Shown piece by piece: positions 11,256-22,055 of a DNA stretch of 64,000 bases. The DNA lies in the NCBI GenBank assembly GCA_032622095.1, contig CP136065.1:36428732-36492731 (forward strand), given 5' to 3'. The DNA is from Siphonodentalium dalli. Its lineage: Eukaryota > Mollusca > Scaphopoda > Gadilida > Siphonodentaliidae. The stretch's first letter is position 1. Each line of letters begins with the position of its first letter. Under the pieces are notes generated by a model, which did no database searches, was not told where the DNA came from, and was given only the letters and a program-made list of their open reading frames with translations. A program made the translations under genes and the position numbers.

Positions 11256-12200
11256 ATATCATTCGTATTATAATCTTTCAGTCTGTAAGAAATTGGGATC
11301 CTGTTTGGTACCATTTTCTTGACAGTAAAAACTTCGTACGTGTAGTTGGATTCGTAACCTTTAGCAAATTTACCATTGAATTTATTTATTCTAACAGTTT
11401 GACCGAGGATTTTAATTTTTTTCGGAAACAATGACTTTATCAGCTATTTCTACCACATCATTCGGGACTTTACCTATCAAACGGTGTATTCTCGAGTTGT
11501 AACCATCAACTATATTTTGTAGAACATCTGAGTAACGCCATGATTTGAATTTGAAGAAATATTTCTCCAATTTTTGTTTGAGTGTTCTCTGAAATCAACA
11601 ATCACTGCTTTAGTTATTCTGTTTTCTGTTGAGTACAAGTACACCTTATAACTTTTTTAGGAACGATTTGAATGATTGATTGTAAAATTATGTACCCAGA
11701 TCAACTTGCAGAAGTTACAATTTCGCTGAGGAAATATTTTTTTAAATGCTTCTACCAAACTGGCCGTGTTTAGTTTTAAGAGGCACTACCCACGCGTATC
11801 TGGAAAATACATCAATAACACACAACAAATATCTAAAACCATTTTTGTCTTTGTTATATTTAGAACAATCAGTCAGATCGGCTTTCCAAATATGATCCTT
11901 ACCCAGAGAGATAGTCCTGGATCTTTGAAACTTTTTCCGAGCAGGTGCGTGAATTGTGTAAACAATCTGTAGAGATAACCAGTCAGACACGAATTTCTTG
12001 CTAATTTGATGTTTTTTAGTAGTGGCCTCCAAATCGTGTCGACCACCAAAGGCAATGGGACTTTTGGTATCGAAATACAAGTTCTCAAGCAGTCTTTGTT
12101 TCCCAGTCATCCCAGTCTTTAATCTGGTCAAAGCTCCTTTCTTTTGTATACGTTTTCCTTTTCAAGGAGTTTTCGTTTACTGCAGTGTCGTCGGTGTACC
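11252..12200 (-). pseudogene. Polinton integrase (RVE superfamily), broken
   Basis: On the minus strand, 12131-11742 encodes WKADLTD and FRYLLCVIDVFSRYAWVVPL, which hold the first two Asp residues of the D-D-E catalytic core. Segment 11740-11435 continues the core in shifted frames, with likeness to the strand around the catalytic Glu. Segment 11431-11255 encodes the C-terminal chromo/SH3-like part (GQTVRINK, FAKGYESNYTYEVF). Frameshifts after about 11742 and 11435 make it inactive. It lies opposite to the polymerase, ATPase, capsid and protease pieces. In the family this enzyme inserts the linear element with 6-bp target duplications. Confidence 0.88.
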
Positions 12201-12343
12201 AATTTGTTTCTCAGGTGTTTTCAGTTCGTGTGCACGAAAAACATTTCAGATATAGGAAACTGGAACATCAGATTTCATTAATGACTGTTTCAATTCACCC
12301 ATTTTGATAATTGTTTCCTAGATTTCACTCGCTCTCGTCTAGG

Positions 12344-13060
12344 AACTAAATCATCCAATATTTTATTCTCCCTGGTGTTCCAATCAGACTCAAACTTTAC
12401 CGAAGCAAACCGGAATTCGCTCTACAAGGTATTAGAGGTCCTTACAAAATAAGGATCGATTCAGCAAAATGGTTTGTGCGCACTGTTGAAGTTATCGACT
12501 CTGAAGCAAATTTAATCGCATCGAAAATGATTGGTGAAAACAGAGCCTACTATCCAATTAATAGAGTTTATGTAACATCATTCACTATTTCACAAGGGAA
12601 ACAAAGTTTCACAAATGATAACATGTTTTTAGGTGATGCACAATTACCAAAACGCGTTATAATATGTTTTGTAACTAACAAGCCTCATAATGGTTCCCTC
12701 GACACTTCACCATTCAATTTCCAAAATTTCGAATACGAGGAAGTAGATATTACTATAAATGGCAAGAGTGTAGTTGGTGTTCCGTACTAACAACACTTTG
12801 ACAAATATATCTACACCACATCCTACTATGCTCTCGATAGAGAATATTGTAGAATATTTTATGATTACAAAAAAGAGTTCACAATGTTTGGTTTTGACGT
12901 AACTGCTGACTAACAGGCGGACACTGGAGATTTCAAACCGAAAAAGAGAGGAAGTGGAAAACTGTTTGTTCAGTTTAGAAAAGCACTGGATACCACCATC
13001 AATGCTATTGTGTTTGCTGATATGACAACACTATCGAAATAGACAGTAACAGAGCTGTGT
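12344..13060 (+). pseudogene. Polinton major capsid protein (double jelly roll), C-terminal part
   Basis: The frame 12344-12790 encodes VPIRLKLYRSKPEFAL and NRAYYPINRVYVTSF, followed by LPKRVIICFV and NGSLDTSPFNFQNF. These resemble the second jelly roll of Polinton/adintovirus-type capsid proteins. After the stop at 12790 the likeness goes on in other frames to about 13060 (FGFDVTAD, then a Lys/Arg-rich stretch and TINAIVFADM), with internal stop codons. The N-terminal half is absent. In the family this protein forms the virion shell. Confidence 0.8.
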
Positions 13061-13079
13061 ATACAGACTTTGTGTGAAC

Positions 13080-13520
13080 ATGTTGAAAACTGAAGATTTA
13101 CTTAATCTAGCGAGAAACGACAACAAACTTTGGAATATTCTGTATGGAATTACATCATGCGACCAACTGCCAACAACTCTGCCAATTGGTTATGGATTTA
13201 TTTTTAATAGGGACCCTTCCACCGAAACTGGATAGTTTTTTATAGACCATCTAGTAAAAGGGTAATTTATTTTGATCCTGTCGGAAACGAACCACAGTTT
13301 CATAACTTTATTAAAAAATTAAAAATAATAAATTTCTTCTCTTAGAACAAAATTCAGTCGTTAGTTTCATTCAACTGTGGTTTTTATTGTCTGTTCTATC
13401 TGTACTACAAAGCACATAAATTACCCGCTCTAAGTTATTTCGAAATTGAAGGCAGACACAATAATAGTATTGTACATATTTGGGCATATATTCATTTCTC
13501 TTTGTATCGTTCTCTATAAT
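13080..13520 (+). pseudogene. Polinton adenain-like cysteine protease, broken
   Basis: The ATG at 13081 opens a frame with LPTTLPIGYGFIFNRD, which stops at 13231-13233. A second frame holds VIYFDPVG near 13275. Near 13376-13405 the sequence encodes FNCGFYCLFYLYYKAH. The C-G-x-x-C box and the FDP box are typical of the adenovirus-type maturation proteases of Polintons, where the first Cys of the box is the nucleophile. At least one frame change and several stops interrupt the gene. It sits just after the capsid fragment. Confidence 0.82.
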
Positions 13521-13622
13521 TTGTATAACATTATATGTATATAACATATTTGTATAACCTATATTTTGTGTAACCTATCTATATATTTTTTGGCTGTACA
13601 ATATATTGCTTCCCTATTGGAG

Positions 13623-14048
13623 ATGGACATATTTCCATTCAATGGTAGAAACACTGTGTTTTCAAACTTCTATCCCGGAGCATTCATCATTGATGGATTG
13701 TCATTCAACTGTGTAGAACAGTACTGCCAATACCGCAAAGCAGTGTACTTCGGAGATCACGAAACAGCGAGAAAAATACTATCAATCTACGGCCCTGGTC
13801 AATGCAAACGCTTGGGAAGAACGATGACATATTTCGATTATGACATCTGGGATGATATTGCGTACGCTGTTATGAAAACGGGTGTCGAAGCGAAATTTAT
13901 GCAAATTGAAAAATTCAAGAAATGCCTTATCTCTATACATCCGAAGATTCTTGCTGAAGCCACTCCTACTGATCTACGATGGGGAAATGGATGCTCATTC
14001 AATGACCCTCGCGCGTATGAACCTGAACTCTGGACTGGTGACAATTAA
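13623..14048 (+). CDS. NADAR (YbiA-like) domain protein, Polinton cargo
   Basis: This frame has 141 codons from ATG 13623. The frame stays open upstream to 13566, but that part is AT-rich and probably not translated. Residues 13-18 are FSNFYP, 31-40 VEQYCQYRKA and 112-121 EATPTDLRWG. This order (F-S-N-F, E-Q-Y, K-A, E-A-x-x-D-x-x-W-G) is the signature of the NADAR superfamily, whose studied members remove ADP-ribose from N-glycosidic adducts such as ADP-ribosylated guanine. It is the best-preserved coding region of the element. It still ends at W-T-G-D-N with a TAA at 14046-14048. Residues resembling the usual C-terminal helix appear only after the stop and a frame change, so the protein is probably C-terminally truncated. 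It lies between the protease and the right terminal repeat, on the same strand as the capsid and protease genes. Confidence 0.87.
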   Translation: MDIFPFNGRNTVFSNFYPGAFIIDGLSFNCVEQYCQYRKAVYFGDHETARKILSIYGPGQCKRLGRTMTYFDYDIWDDIAYAVMKTGVEAKFMQIEKFKKCLISIHPKILAEATPTDLRWGNGCSFNDPRAYEPELWTGDN

Positions 14049-14374
14049 CTCGGAAACTTCTAATGGAAGTTAGAGAAACTTATGGATTAAAAGTTTTATA
14101 TAAGTTACTCTTATTTTTGTTCTTTCTCCTCCGGTCTCCAGTACAGGGGAATGGGGATGGGGAACCATTGCCCCGATATACATATTGAGGTTATTTACTT
14201 TTGACGACTAACATCATATTTTATGTCGCCGACCCTCTGTCGACGCCGTTCTATAATATGATGTCAGTCAATTAACGTCATATGTTTCTCACTTTCATTT
14301 GAATCTAACATCCACCATTGGTCAATATTAGTTACATTTGATTCTATTGTGAGTTACATTTGACGTTAATTAAA

Positions 14375-14542
14375 ATGTCACTTAACAGTCACTAAATGGT
14401 CATTTAAAGTCATATGTAACTAACATCAATCCTAGGACGAATTTACAGTTACATTTGACGTTAATTGACTTACAGGCCTTTTTATGACTTGTTATGCCTT
14501 TAAATAACGTCAAATGTAACTAACATCAACATGTATACTACT
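14375..14542 (-). repeat. Right terminal inverted repeat of the Polinton
   Basis: Reverse complement of the left terminal repeat. It has the same double TGTTAGTTACAT arrangement and is better preserved at its outer 60 bp. Segment 14050-14374 between the NADAR gene and this repeat is noncoding. Confidence 0.88.
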
Positions 14543-15200
14543 GGCGTGGGTCCCTTATTTGAAACCCTCTGCGCAGCAGCCATTTTGGATCGGGGTGTGG
14601 TATGTGGAAAGCTTGTATTCGGGCCATCATACAACACACTTGTTTGACCTAAATCTTTCAAGTGCCGATAAATAGCAGGGGTCCCCTATTTGGACCCATC
14701 TGGTGGCGACAATTTGCATAGGGCGGTGTATGTTTGATTTGTTTGATCTAAATCTGTCAATGGGCCGTGAAATAGAATGGGTCCCATCCCATATTTGAAC
14801 ACCTCTGTGCGGCGGCAATTTTGGATCGGGTGTGTTGTGTGGAAAGAGTGTCTGGGGGTCACCATAACCCCCATTCGTTTGACATAAATTGGTCAAGGGG
14901 CCGATAAATGGCATGAGTCTCCTATTTGGACACCTTTGTTCGGCCGCCATTTTGGATCGGGTGTGTTTGGTGAATAATCTGGGGTGTCTTGGGGCCACCA
15001 TACACCACCATTTGACCTAAATCGCTAAAGAGCCGAAAACTGGCACGAACCCCCTATTTGAATCACTCTGGAAGGCGGCCATATTGGATCGGAGTGGGAT
15101 GTGTGTCAAAAGAGTGTGGAATATAAATCACATTCGTCGTATTTGTTGAGTAAAACCTGAAAACAGCGGTCATTTCATAAACGTGGCGGCCATTTTGAAT
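14543..15200. repeat. Tandem repeat, unit about 115-130 bp, right of the Polinton
   Basis: Same family as 2160-2890. About five units carry GGCGGCCATTTTGGATCGG-like cores and end at AACGTGGCGGCCATTTTGAA. Together with 8940-9043 it is the counterpart of copy B 48130-48545, which has fewer units. The Polinton split one of these units. Confidence 0.85.
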
Positions 15201-16195
15201 ATGTCGACCGTTGTGATTGATTTGTCAAGAGGTAACCGAAACGAAATGTCTTATTTTTAATGAGAACGACCCATAATAGAATGACTTCCGATGTAACAGT
15301 TCCTACACAGTGGTTAGCATAATAAACGTTACAACAAATAGATAGTGCAGATGTGTTATGCTGCTGAATATAGGTCCAATCAGCGAGTTATCTATTTACG
15401 TTTGGGTGATCATTACGCTATCCAGCGTGTATAGTGCTACGCCCTCCAGGGTGTTTACTGTGAGGCTGATCTGGCCGTGTTCATGGATGTGATGGAGCAG
15501 ATATGATTAAAATTGTACTTGCTATATTCCGTACCGGTTAGACATTTTTCAGGATGTATATATTCGCGGATGTCTCATGTTGCAATATTTGAATTTTATA
15601 ACCATGTCAATTGCTTTCGATATTTAGATGTGAACAATGGATGGGCCACTCTTGAAGATTTTTATTGCTGGAGCTCAAAGCGTTATTTTTTATTACAGCT
15701 AGCATTGCTGATGAAGCATGTCTCAGTTGGAATGTACAATAAATGTCGTACTGCGAAGTACTGGGGATGTATTGTATCCGATTAGTAGATTTCTGGTCCG
15801 CAATTAGAGGCTGTATGGTGTGGTGTGGTGAATGAGAAATCTTCAGCGATAAGCCGTATAGTTATAATACTTTGACGAATTAGCTGTTTCATGAAACCAA
15901 TATATTTTTCATTATTTATTTGCATATGTAATAACACGACCTGGAGGGCGTTACCATTTCTGACTATGCATGGTTTTCTTGTTCTCGTCCGTTACGAACG
16001 AATATTCTTGTGACGACGGACGAAATTCAGCTTCAAGAAGGGGATGGAGTTTTGCATCAAAGCGAACGTCTCACTACAACTACACTGTGTTTTATAGAGA
16101 GTATATATAAATATAGTTTGGCATTTATGTCCCAGGACACAACAGCAAATTTGTCAGCGTATGAACATACCCTTACACATCATATTATGTTTCAG
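15201..16195 (+). other. Intron 3 of nAChR copy A, distal part
   Basis: Aligns with copy B 48546-50190 except for the piggyBac-like insertion in copy B. It ends with the acceptor TATGTTTCAG. No separate gene was recognised. Confidence 0.6.
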
Positions 16196-16746
16196 TACAA
16201 CAGGTCAGGATTTCCCAGGGTTGCATAGCAACATAGTTCAGCTGTTGAACCCAGGTGGAGACTTGATGTACGCTTGGCCAACAGTGCTAGAGAGCTTCTG
16301 CAAACTCGACGTTCAATATTTTCCATTCGATACACAAATCTGTGAGTCCGTGTTCGGCTCCTGGGCCCACGACGGAGGTTCACTAGACTTCTACCCAAAA
16401 AGTACGGCGAATGTAGAGGTGAATAGTGCATTTTTTCAGAAACACTCAGCATGGGAACTTGAGAAATACGACGCCGAGAGGCACACTTCTGTGTATCCGT
16501 GTTGCCCGAACCCGTTCGTCGACGTGACGTATTATATACATATTCGTCGGAAGCCGCTTCAGTTTGTGATGACGTTAATTATACCATGTATTCTGATCAG
16601 CACCATCACATTGCTCGGCTTTTTGTTACGGGTTGAGTCAGGGGAGAAGATATCTCTTCAGGTAACAGTGATGCTCTCGCTGACAGTGTTGCTGATGCTG
16701 ATAACTGAAAAGCTCCCGCCTTCATCCGACGCAATACCACTTCTTG
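16196..16746 (+). CDS. nAChR subunit copy A, Cys-loop / loop B / loop C / TM1 / TM2 exon
   Basis: A 551-nt exon starts in phase 2 after TATGTTTCAG and ends in phase 1 at GTAGGT. It encodes the 13-residue Cys-loop (CKLDVQYFPFDTQIC), loop B (FGSWAHDGG) and loop C with vicinal cysteines (YPCCPNPF, Cys codons at 16500-16505), which makes this an alpha-type subunit. TM1 follows (FVMTLIIPCILIS). TM2 begins GEKISLQVTVMLSLTV and is followed by ITEKLPPSSDAIPLLG. Glu at -1' and 20', Ser 2', Thr 6' and Leu 9' predict a cation-selective, acetylcholine-gated channel subunit of the plasma membrane. His in loop B replaces the usual Tyr, and Phe replaces the second loop C Tyr. In-frame sequence upstream of 16196 is intron. 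Confidence 0.95.
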
Positions 16747-17319
16747 GTAGGTAACGCTCCCGATTAAGGGGTCATATGTCCATTATTTAATGAGGATTTC
16801 TATTCTAAATATCCAGAAGAAAAGTTACAAGATTTCCGCCGCTTTCAGGATGTTACTTGCTATTGGAATTAATAGACATGTAGTTATGAGGTGGTCGCTT
16901 TGGAATAGCTACATTGTAAATGTTGTTACTATTGATATGCTTGATGTAGTTACCGAATCAGCAAAGTTTGCCTTTATGATCAAACAAGTTTTTCAGTAGG
17001 CAGGGCTATCGGCCATAATTAAGGTGTGGTTGGAGTTGGAATTGGAGTTGGTATAACAACGAGTACTAAATTAGCATTTATTTGCGGTTAAATTAAAGTA
17101 ATTAGCGTAACATAAATTAATCTCCCCAATTGTTGGTGAGGGAACTATTATCATACTACTTCCACATTGGTATCCCGGTTTCATCAAGGACAATGTTACA
17201 AAGGTTGCGAATAACCATCATACTGTGCATGCTTACATGATGTGAAACATCCCGCTGGTACGGAATATATGTGGAGAACGAAGTAGCTATGCTCATAACT
17301 TGTCTATCCAAATCAGCAA

Positions 17320-17950
17320 CATGCAACGTTATTATTATATTAATTATATGCAGCGACGCACCGTTATTATTATATTAATTATATGCAGCGACGCAACACT
17401 ATTATTATATTAGTTATATGCAGCGACACAACGTTGTTATTATATTAATTACATGCAGCGACGCGACGTTATTAGTATATTAATTATATGCAGCAACGCA
17501 ACGTTATTATTATATTAATTATATGCAGCGACGCAACGTTAGTATTATATTAATTATATGCAACAACGCAACGTTATTATTATATTTATTATATGTAGCG
17601 ACGCAACGTTATTATTATGTTAGCTATGTACAGCAACGCAACGTTATTATTATATTTATTATATGCAGCGACGCAACGTTATTATTATATTAATTATATG
17701 CAGCAACGCAACGTTATTATTATATTCATTATATGCAGCAACGCAACGCTTTTATTATATTAATTATATGCAGCAACGCAACGTTATTATTATATTAGTT
17801 ACGTGCAGCGACGCAACGTTATTATTATATTAATTATATGCAGCGACGCAACATTATTATTATATTAGTTATTTGCAGCGACGCAACGTTATTATTATAT
17901 TAGTTATATGCAGCAACGCAACGTTATTATTATATTAATTATATGCATCG
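17320..17950. repeat. Minisatellite, 35-bp unit, about 18 copies (copy A)
   Basis: The unit is ATGCAGCGACGCAACG followed by TTATTATTATATTAATT, in the intron after the TM1-TM2 exon. The same array is at the same place in copy B (51250-52082) with about 24 copies, so the array predates the duplication. Array variants such as CAACGCAACG differ between the copies. Nothing coding was recognised in 16747-17320. Confidence 0.95.
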
Positions 17951-18376
17951 ACTCTTGTTGGGGAATCATTGCCGAAAATGTCGTCTCTTGTACATAATAA
18001 TATTTATTTGAATAAAATCTGAGGAACCACAGCGATAGGAGAATAATTGTTTCTTAAATTTAGAGCCATGTATCTCGTAAAAAATAAACTAACAAATGGA
18101 AAAATATAAATTGATCTGTCAAATAATATTGTACGAAAATTAATTGGTTATTGAAATAGGAGTGAATTGGTAACGTGTTTGAAAAGTCCAAATAGATTGG
18201 CTGTAAAATTGGACCGATATTAGAATAACAAATTGAACACGAGAATAATTTAATTGTCTTATACGAGATGATAATAAGTCAAATACGAAAACATATTGAA
18301 CTGTCCAAATAAAAGCTGTTTCGCGTTGCGAGTGCTAAGGATCGAGTGTACGAGTTCCAAATTAGAAAATATATAG

Positions 18377-18502
18377 ACAGAACACAACGCGCATCTGAAT
18401 CGAGACTCTTTTATCAAATGAGTGGCGGATGGCGCAAGGATATATTTCGCGAGAGCGTAGCTCGATAAAAGATTTAAGATTATGATGCAAGTTGTGTTCT
18501 GT
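18377..18502. mobile_element. Short inverted-repeat element (MITE-like)
   Basis: About 126 bp bounded by ACAGAACACAAC and GTTGTGTTCTGT, with extended complementarity further in (CTTTTATC / GATAAAAG). It lies at the left edge of a roughly 760-bp block, about 18378-19136, that is missing from copy B near 56232. Target duplication was not clear. Confidence 0.65.
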
Positions 18503-18765
18503 ATTTATTATAAACCGTTCAGTCAGTTAAGTTCAATCCACGAATGTCACCTTCATTGTTACTATAGCTACCGTTATTGTGATTTAAGTCTGACAAATAA
18601 CCAGTAATTATGGAGGGATCACCGGAAGCGGATGATCTACGTTATGTACGTCATCTTTCTTGGCGACAACGTCAACAAGAATAGTTCCGGCTTGTATTCC
18701 ACTAATATTTATTACACGCTTGTTCCTAGAAGTACAGTGTTATTGCCGTTCCATATTTACAAATC

Positions 18766-18789
18766 CGTATGGAACGTACGTTCCATACG
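18766..18789. repeat. Perfect 24-bp palindrome
   Basis: CGTATGGAACGT is followed directly by its exact reverse complement with no spacer. It lies in the copy-A-specific block 18378-19136. Confidence 0.9.
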
Positions 18790-18960
18790 CATCTCGTTGA
18801 CGTAAAATGACGTATATGACGTTCGCATCAACCATGAAACTGGTACTATTTAAATAAAAGAATCAACACACATGACAAACACGTCCTGTATGAGCCTAAA
18901 TAAACCTTCTAATCCTGTATTTTTAATGCACGGATTCTAGGACGCGAAGCGTGTAATAAA

Positions 18961-19034
18961 CTCGTGCTGTCGCAGAAGGATAGAACTCGAGGCGCAAGCA
19001 CCTCTCGTTCTATCCTTCCGCGACAGCACTCGTG
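18961..19034. repeat. Long hairpin, arms about 27-30 bp
   Basis: The left arm reads CTGTCGCAGAAGGATAGAAC. The right arm, after a short GCGCAAGCA-type loop, is its near-perfect reverse complement (GTTCTATCCTTCCGCGACAG). It lies in the copy-A-specific block. Confidence 0.85.
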
Positions 19035-20825
19035 CCGTATCGACAAACCCATTTACACATCGTGTCGTTCTGTGTATGTATTCAATGGCTGGATTCCGTT
19101 GAATACATGTGACTCACGTCAATGGGTGTGGAATGAATTAACATGTAGCACAACCTGTGATATGACAACCCCCATGGGGGTTTCGAAATAAGATAAGAAG
19201 TAGTACATACGTCCAATTTGTTGAGAGGTCAGACATGATTCTTTACCGAAATGGTAATACCGGTGTGGTTGGTAAATGCGGCAGTAGTTGTTGACTCCTG
19301 ATTTTTCTCAATGTGCAAGTGCTTGGGTACTCATGCATCAGTTTGATTCCTGAAATAAGCGCACAGTATGTACTTAAGCGTGGTATGGATTGACCAGGCC
19401 TCAAACTTACATGCGCCGTTGTGGGCCTGGTTGTTTAACCATGGATGTGCCTAGATGGTCTACATTGGGGTGACAACATTGCAATTTCAAACTGCATCCC
19501 CTCTCCCTCGTATAGCAAACCAAAAATTGCAAGTTCGAGATTCCTCCACCGCGTGGGCTGGAATTTTCCAACTAGTATCTCAAACCTTCCAACTGTCGGA
19601 AATTTCCAACCTAACACCCGTATGGTTGTGATATTGCAGTCCAAGAATTTCTACACTCCACCATGCACCTGTCGTCAAGCTTATTATTTCTGATCTGAAT
19701 TATTACCAAAAACGACCGATCAACATATATAGACAGGCTTCCCGTTGTAAGGTTTGCTTTGCACCAGTTAGTTATTGAATCCAAAGACTGCGACACACAT
19801 TACCGATGGCATTGTAGGTGTGACAATGTATTATGGGAAAGTTTGCTGACAATTGGTCTTCATAATTACTATGCTATGGCTAGCCATAATGTCCGCTGAG
19901 TTTCCACACAATGAGTCGACTGGATAAATTAACCCATTGCGTTTCTTCACCAATGTTGAACTCTACTCATTACCCATTGAATTCTCTACGATATATATAT
20001 AATTATACGATCGATCGTCCAGAATTGTGACTGTGCCAATCCCCCATCCACTCACATATCATGCATGCAGTACGTTTGATTGATATGATCTCAATGCATG
20101 TTTAACTACTTAAATTAATTTCGTGGGTATTAAGACTGTTCCCCAATTGCGTTTTTTATTGTGTGACATTTAGTTCTACGCATAAATCGGCAAACATTAT
20201 AATGTGGGCCGACAAAGCTGTGTCAGAACTGTTGGAGGAAATGCAGCTGAGAGAAAGTATCTGGAATAAACAAAGCGAACTATACAGGGACCAACACAAG
20301 AATAAGGCGGTTTATAACTAACTTTGGTAGACTCATTGCGCGAATATGCAGCTGGCGACATGGCTAGCATGACATAGTAACTACGACGACCAATTATCAT
20401 CAAACTCTACCATAATAAATGGTCACACCTACTATGCCATCGCTACTGCGGTGCCTGCGTATGCAGCAAACTAGCATAGCAAATAAGTGTTTCTATCTTA
20501 ACTACACTATAATTAATGTTTCTCGTTGGCGGAATCAATTCCGTTCACAGGTAATCACCGCGCGAACCTTCCATATGTGCAACGCCAATAAGTATTATTG
20601 CTTATCGCACAATATTTACATAACATATTCCTACCTTGAATATTAATTTATAATTTACCACTGTGAAAGTTAATTGACGAGACTTCGTGGTTGACGAACT
20701 TCTATAGGCCCGTGTGGCTTCAAATTATTGTTCAACGGTTGACGTTATTCTTCCTTTGTTGATTTCAGTGCATGACATGCAATCTTTATACGCCAGTTTG
20801 AACAAAACGGTCGTATTATGTAAAT

Positions 20826-21230
20826 GTGTTGTCCGTCCGTCGTCCGTCGTCCGTCGCCCGTCCGTCGTCCGTCCGCTTTTGGTTTCCGGATGATAACTTT
20901 AGATTGAATCGAGTGAACTGAACCAAATTTGATATATTAGTTTACCACCCCAAAATATAGATCAAGTTTGAATATGGATTTCGTCCGCATGATTTTGACT
21001 GAGTTATGCCCCTTTTTCGACTTAGATTTTACCTGATATGCGGTTTCCAGATGATAACTTTAGATTGAATCGAGTGAACTGAACCAAATTTGATATACAG
21101 ATCAAGTTCAAATGTTGGTTCTGTCGACATGAGTTTGCAGGTCAAGTTCGAATTTGAGTCCGATCCGAACATTTTTGCCAGAGTTATAGGATGTTTTTGT
21201 CTGGAAATAGCCGCAAGATAACTCAAGTTT
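20826..21230. repeat. Interspersed repeat with CCGTC microsatellite head
   Basis: Begins with a CCGTCCGT/CCGTCGT tract at 20830-20875. A unit with TTTCCGGATGATAACTTTAG then appears twice (20884 and 21042), followed by GAGTGAACTGAACCAAATTT. It lies within a roughly 620-bp stretch (about 20780-21400) that copy B lacks near 57950. The coding frames across it are not recognisable. Similar sequences are familiar to me from mollusc repeats, but I cannot verify that here. Confidence 0.7.
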
Positions 21231-22055
21231 TAAAAAATACCACACTTGCAGTTATTGTGTTTTATTGTTGTTATTATTTCGTCTTAAGTCAAAGGTTTCA
21301 AACAAATGAATTAAATCTTGCCCCAACCTACTCCAGAAACGGGCGTATTTTGCCACGCCCCGACGGCGTGCTCTTTTTAGACAATGATATACACAGTACC
21401 TGCGGTCTGAGGCATCAATTAGACCAGGAACATTAGGGGAAACTAATGGGAAAACAATACCACTGAAGAGATTTATTCAGCATTTTTAGGCGAACTTATT
21501 TAGAACCACATACTAAAAGTCCCCAAAAATAAAAGGTGAGCATTTTATACTATAGCAATTTCCCCGCGGGTGCATATATCAGTGAAATAAAACATATGCA
21601 TATTGGCCGGATAGTGTTAAAATTGTCATTGTTTACCACAGTCAACTATATTTTATATATAATTGATTGGGTGTAGCCTATATTTATTTCGGGGACAAAC
21701 AAGAACAGTACTAATCGCAATTTCTCTCGAAAAGAGACGAAATTGTGACAAATTCCAGACATTTCAGTAACAAGTTTAATTTTTGAAGAAATGTGAAACA
21801 TTCAATATATTTGTTATTGTGTATGGGTAGTCAGGATTTTGCCAAAATATTTTGATCTTGAACAACCTGTCACTGATTGAAAATATCAACCCTAACCAAA
21901 TGCATTGTAAGATAGGTCAAGCGCATCTTCTCAATATTTATCATGGTCTTACCAGTCTAGCATTAAAATTGTCGAATTAGCAAATAAAGAAAACTGTAGT
22001 TTTGTATTCTGATGATGCATTAATATGGCTATTATATTCGAAAGCTCTAAATACT

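Larger units (their letters stand above)
9044..14542. mobile_element. Decayed Polinton/Maverick element
   Basis: The 5.5 kb element starts AGTAGTATACATGTTGATGT and ends with the reverse complement. It is flanked by a 6-bp target duplication, GGCATG at 9038-9043 and GGCGTG at 14543-14548 (one mismatch). Polintons are known for 6-bp target duplications and terminal inverted repeats beginning AG. It contains pieces of polymerase B, packaging ATPase, retroviral-type integrase on the minus strand, jelly-roll capsid protein and adenain-like protease, plus a NADAR gene. Complete elements are usually 15-20 kb, so most of it is deleted. The homologous site in copy B near 48190-48205 is empty and keeps an uninterrupted ...GACATGGGTC..., which shows insertion after the duplication or loss from copy B. 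Confidence 0.93.

Noticed and set aside
13566-13622. N-terminal extension of the NADAR frame
   Set aside because: It starts without ATG, is AT-rich and hydrophobic, and the NADAR fold begins right after ATG 13623.
16010-16195. 72-codon frame ahead of the copy A exon
   Set aside because: It overlaps the exon in another frame and lacks any receptor motif.
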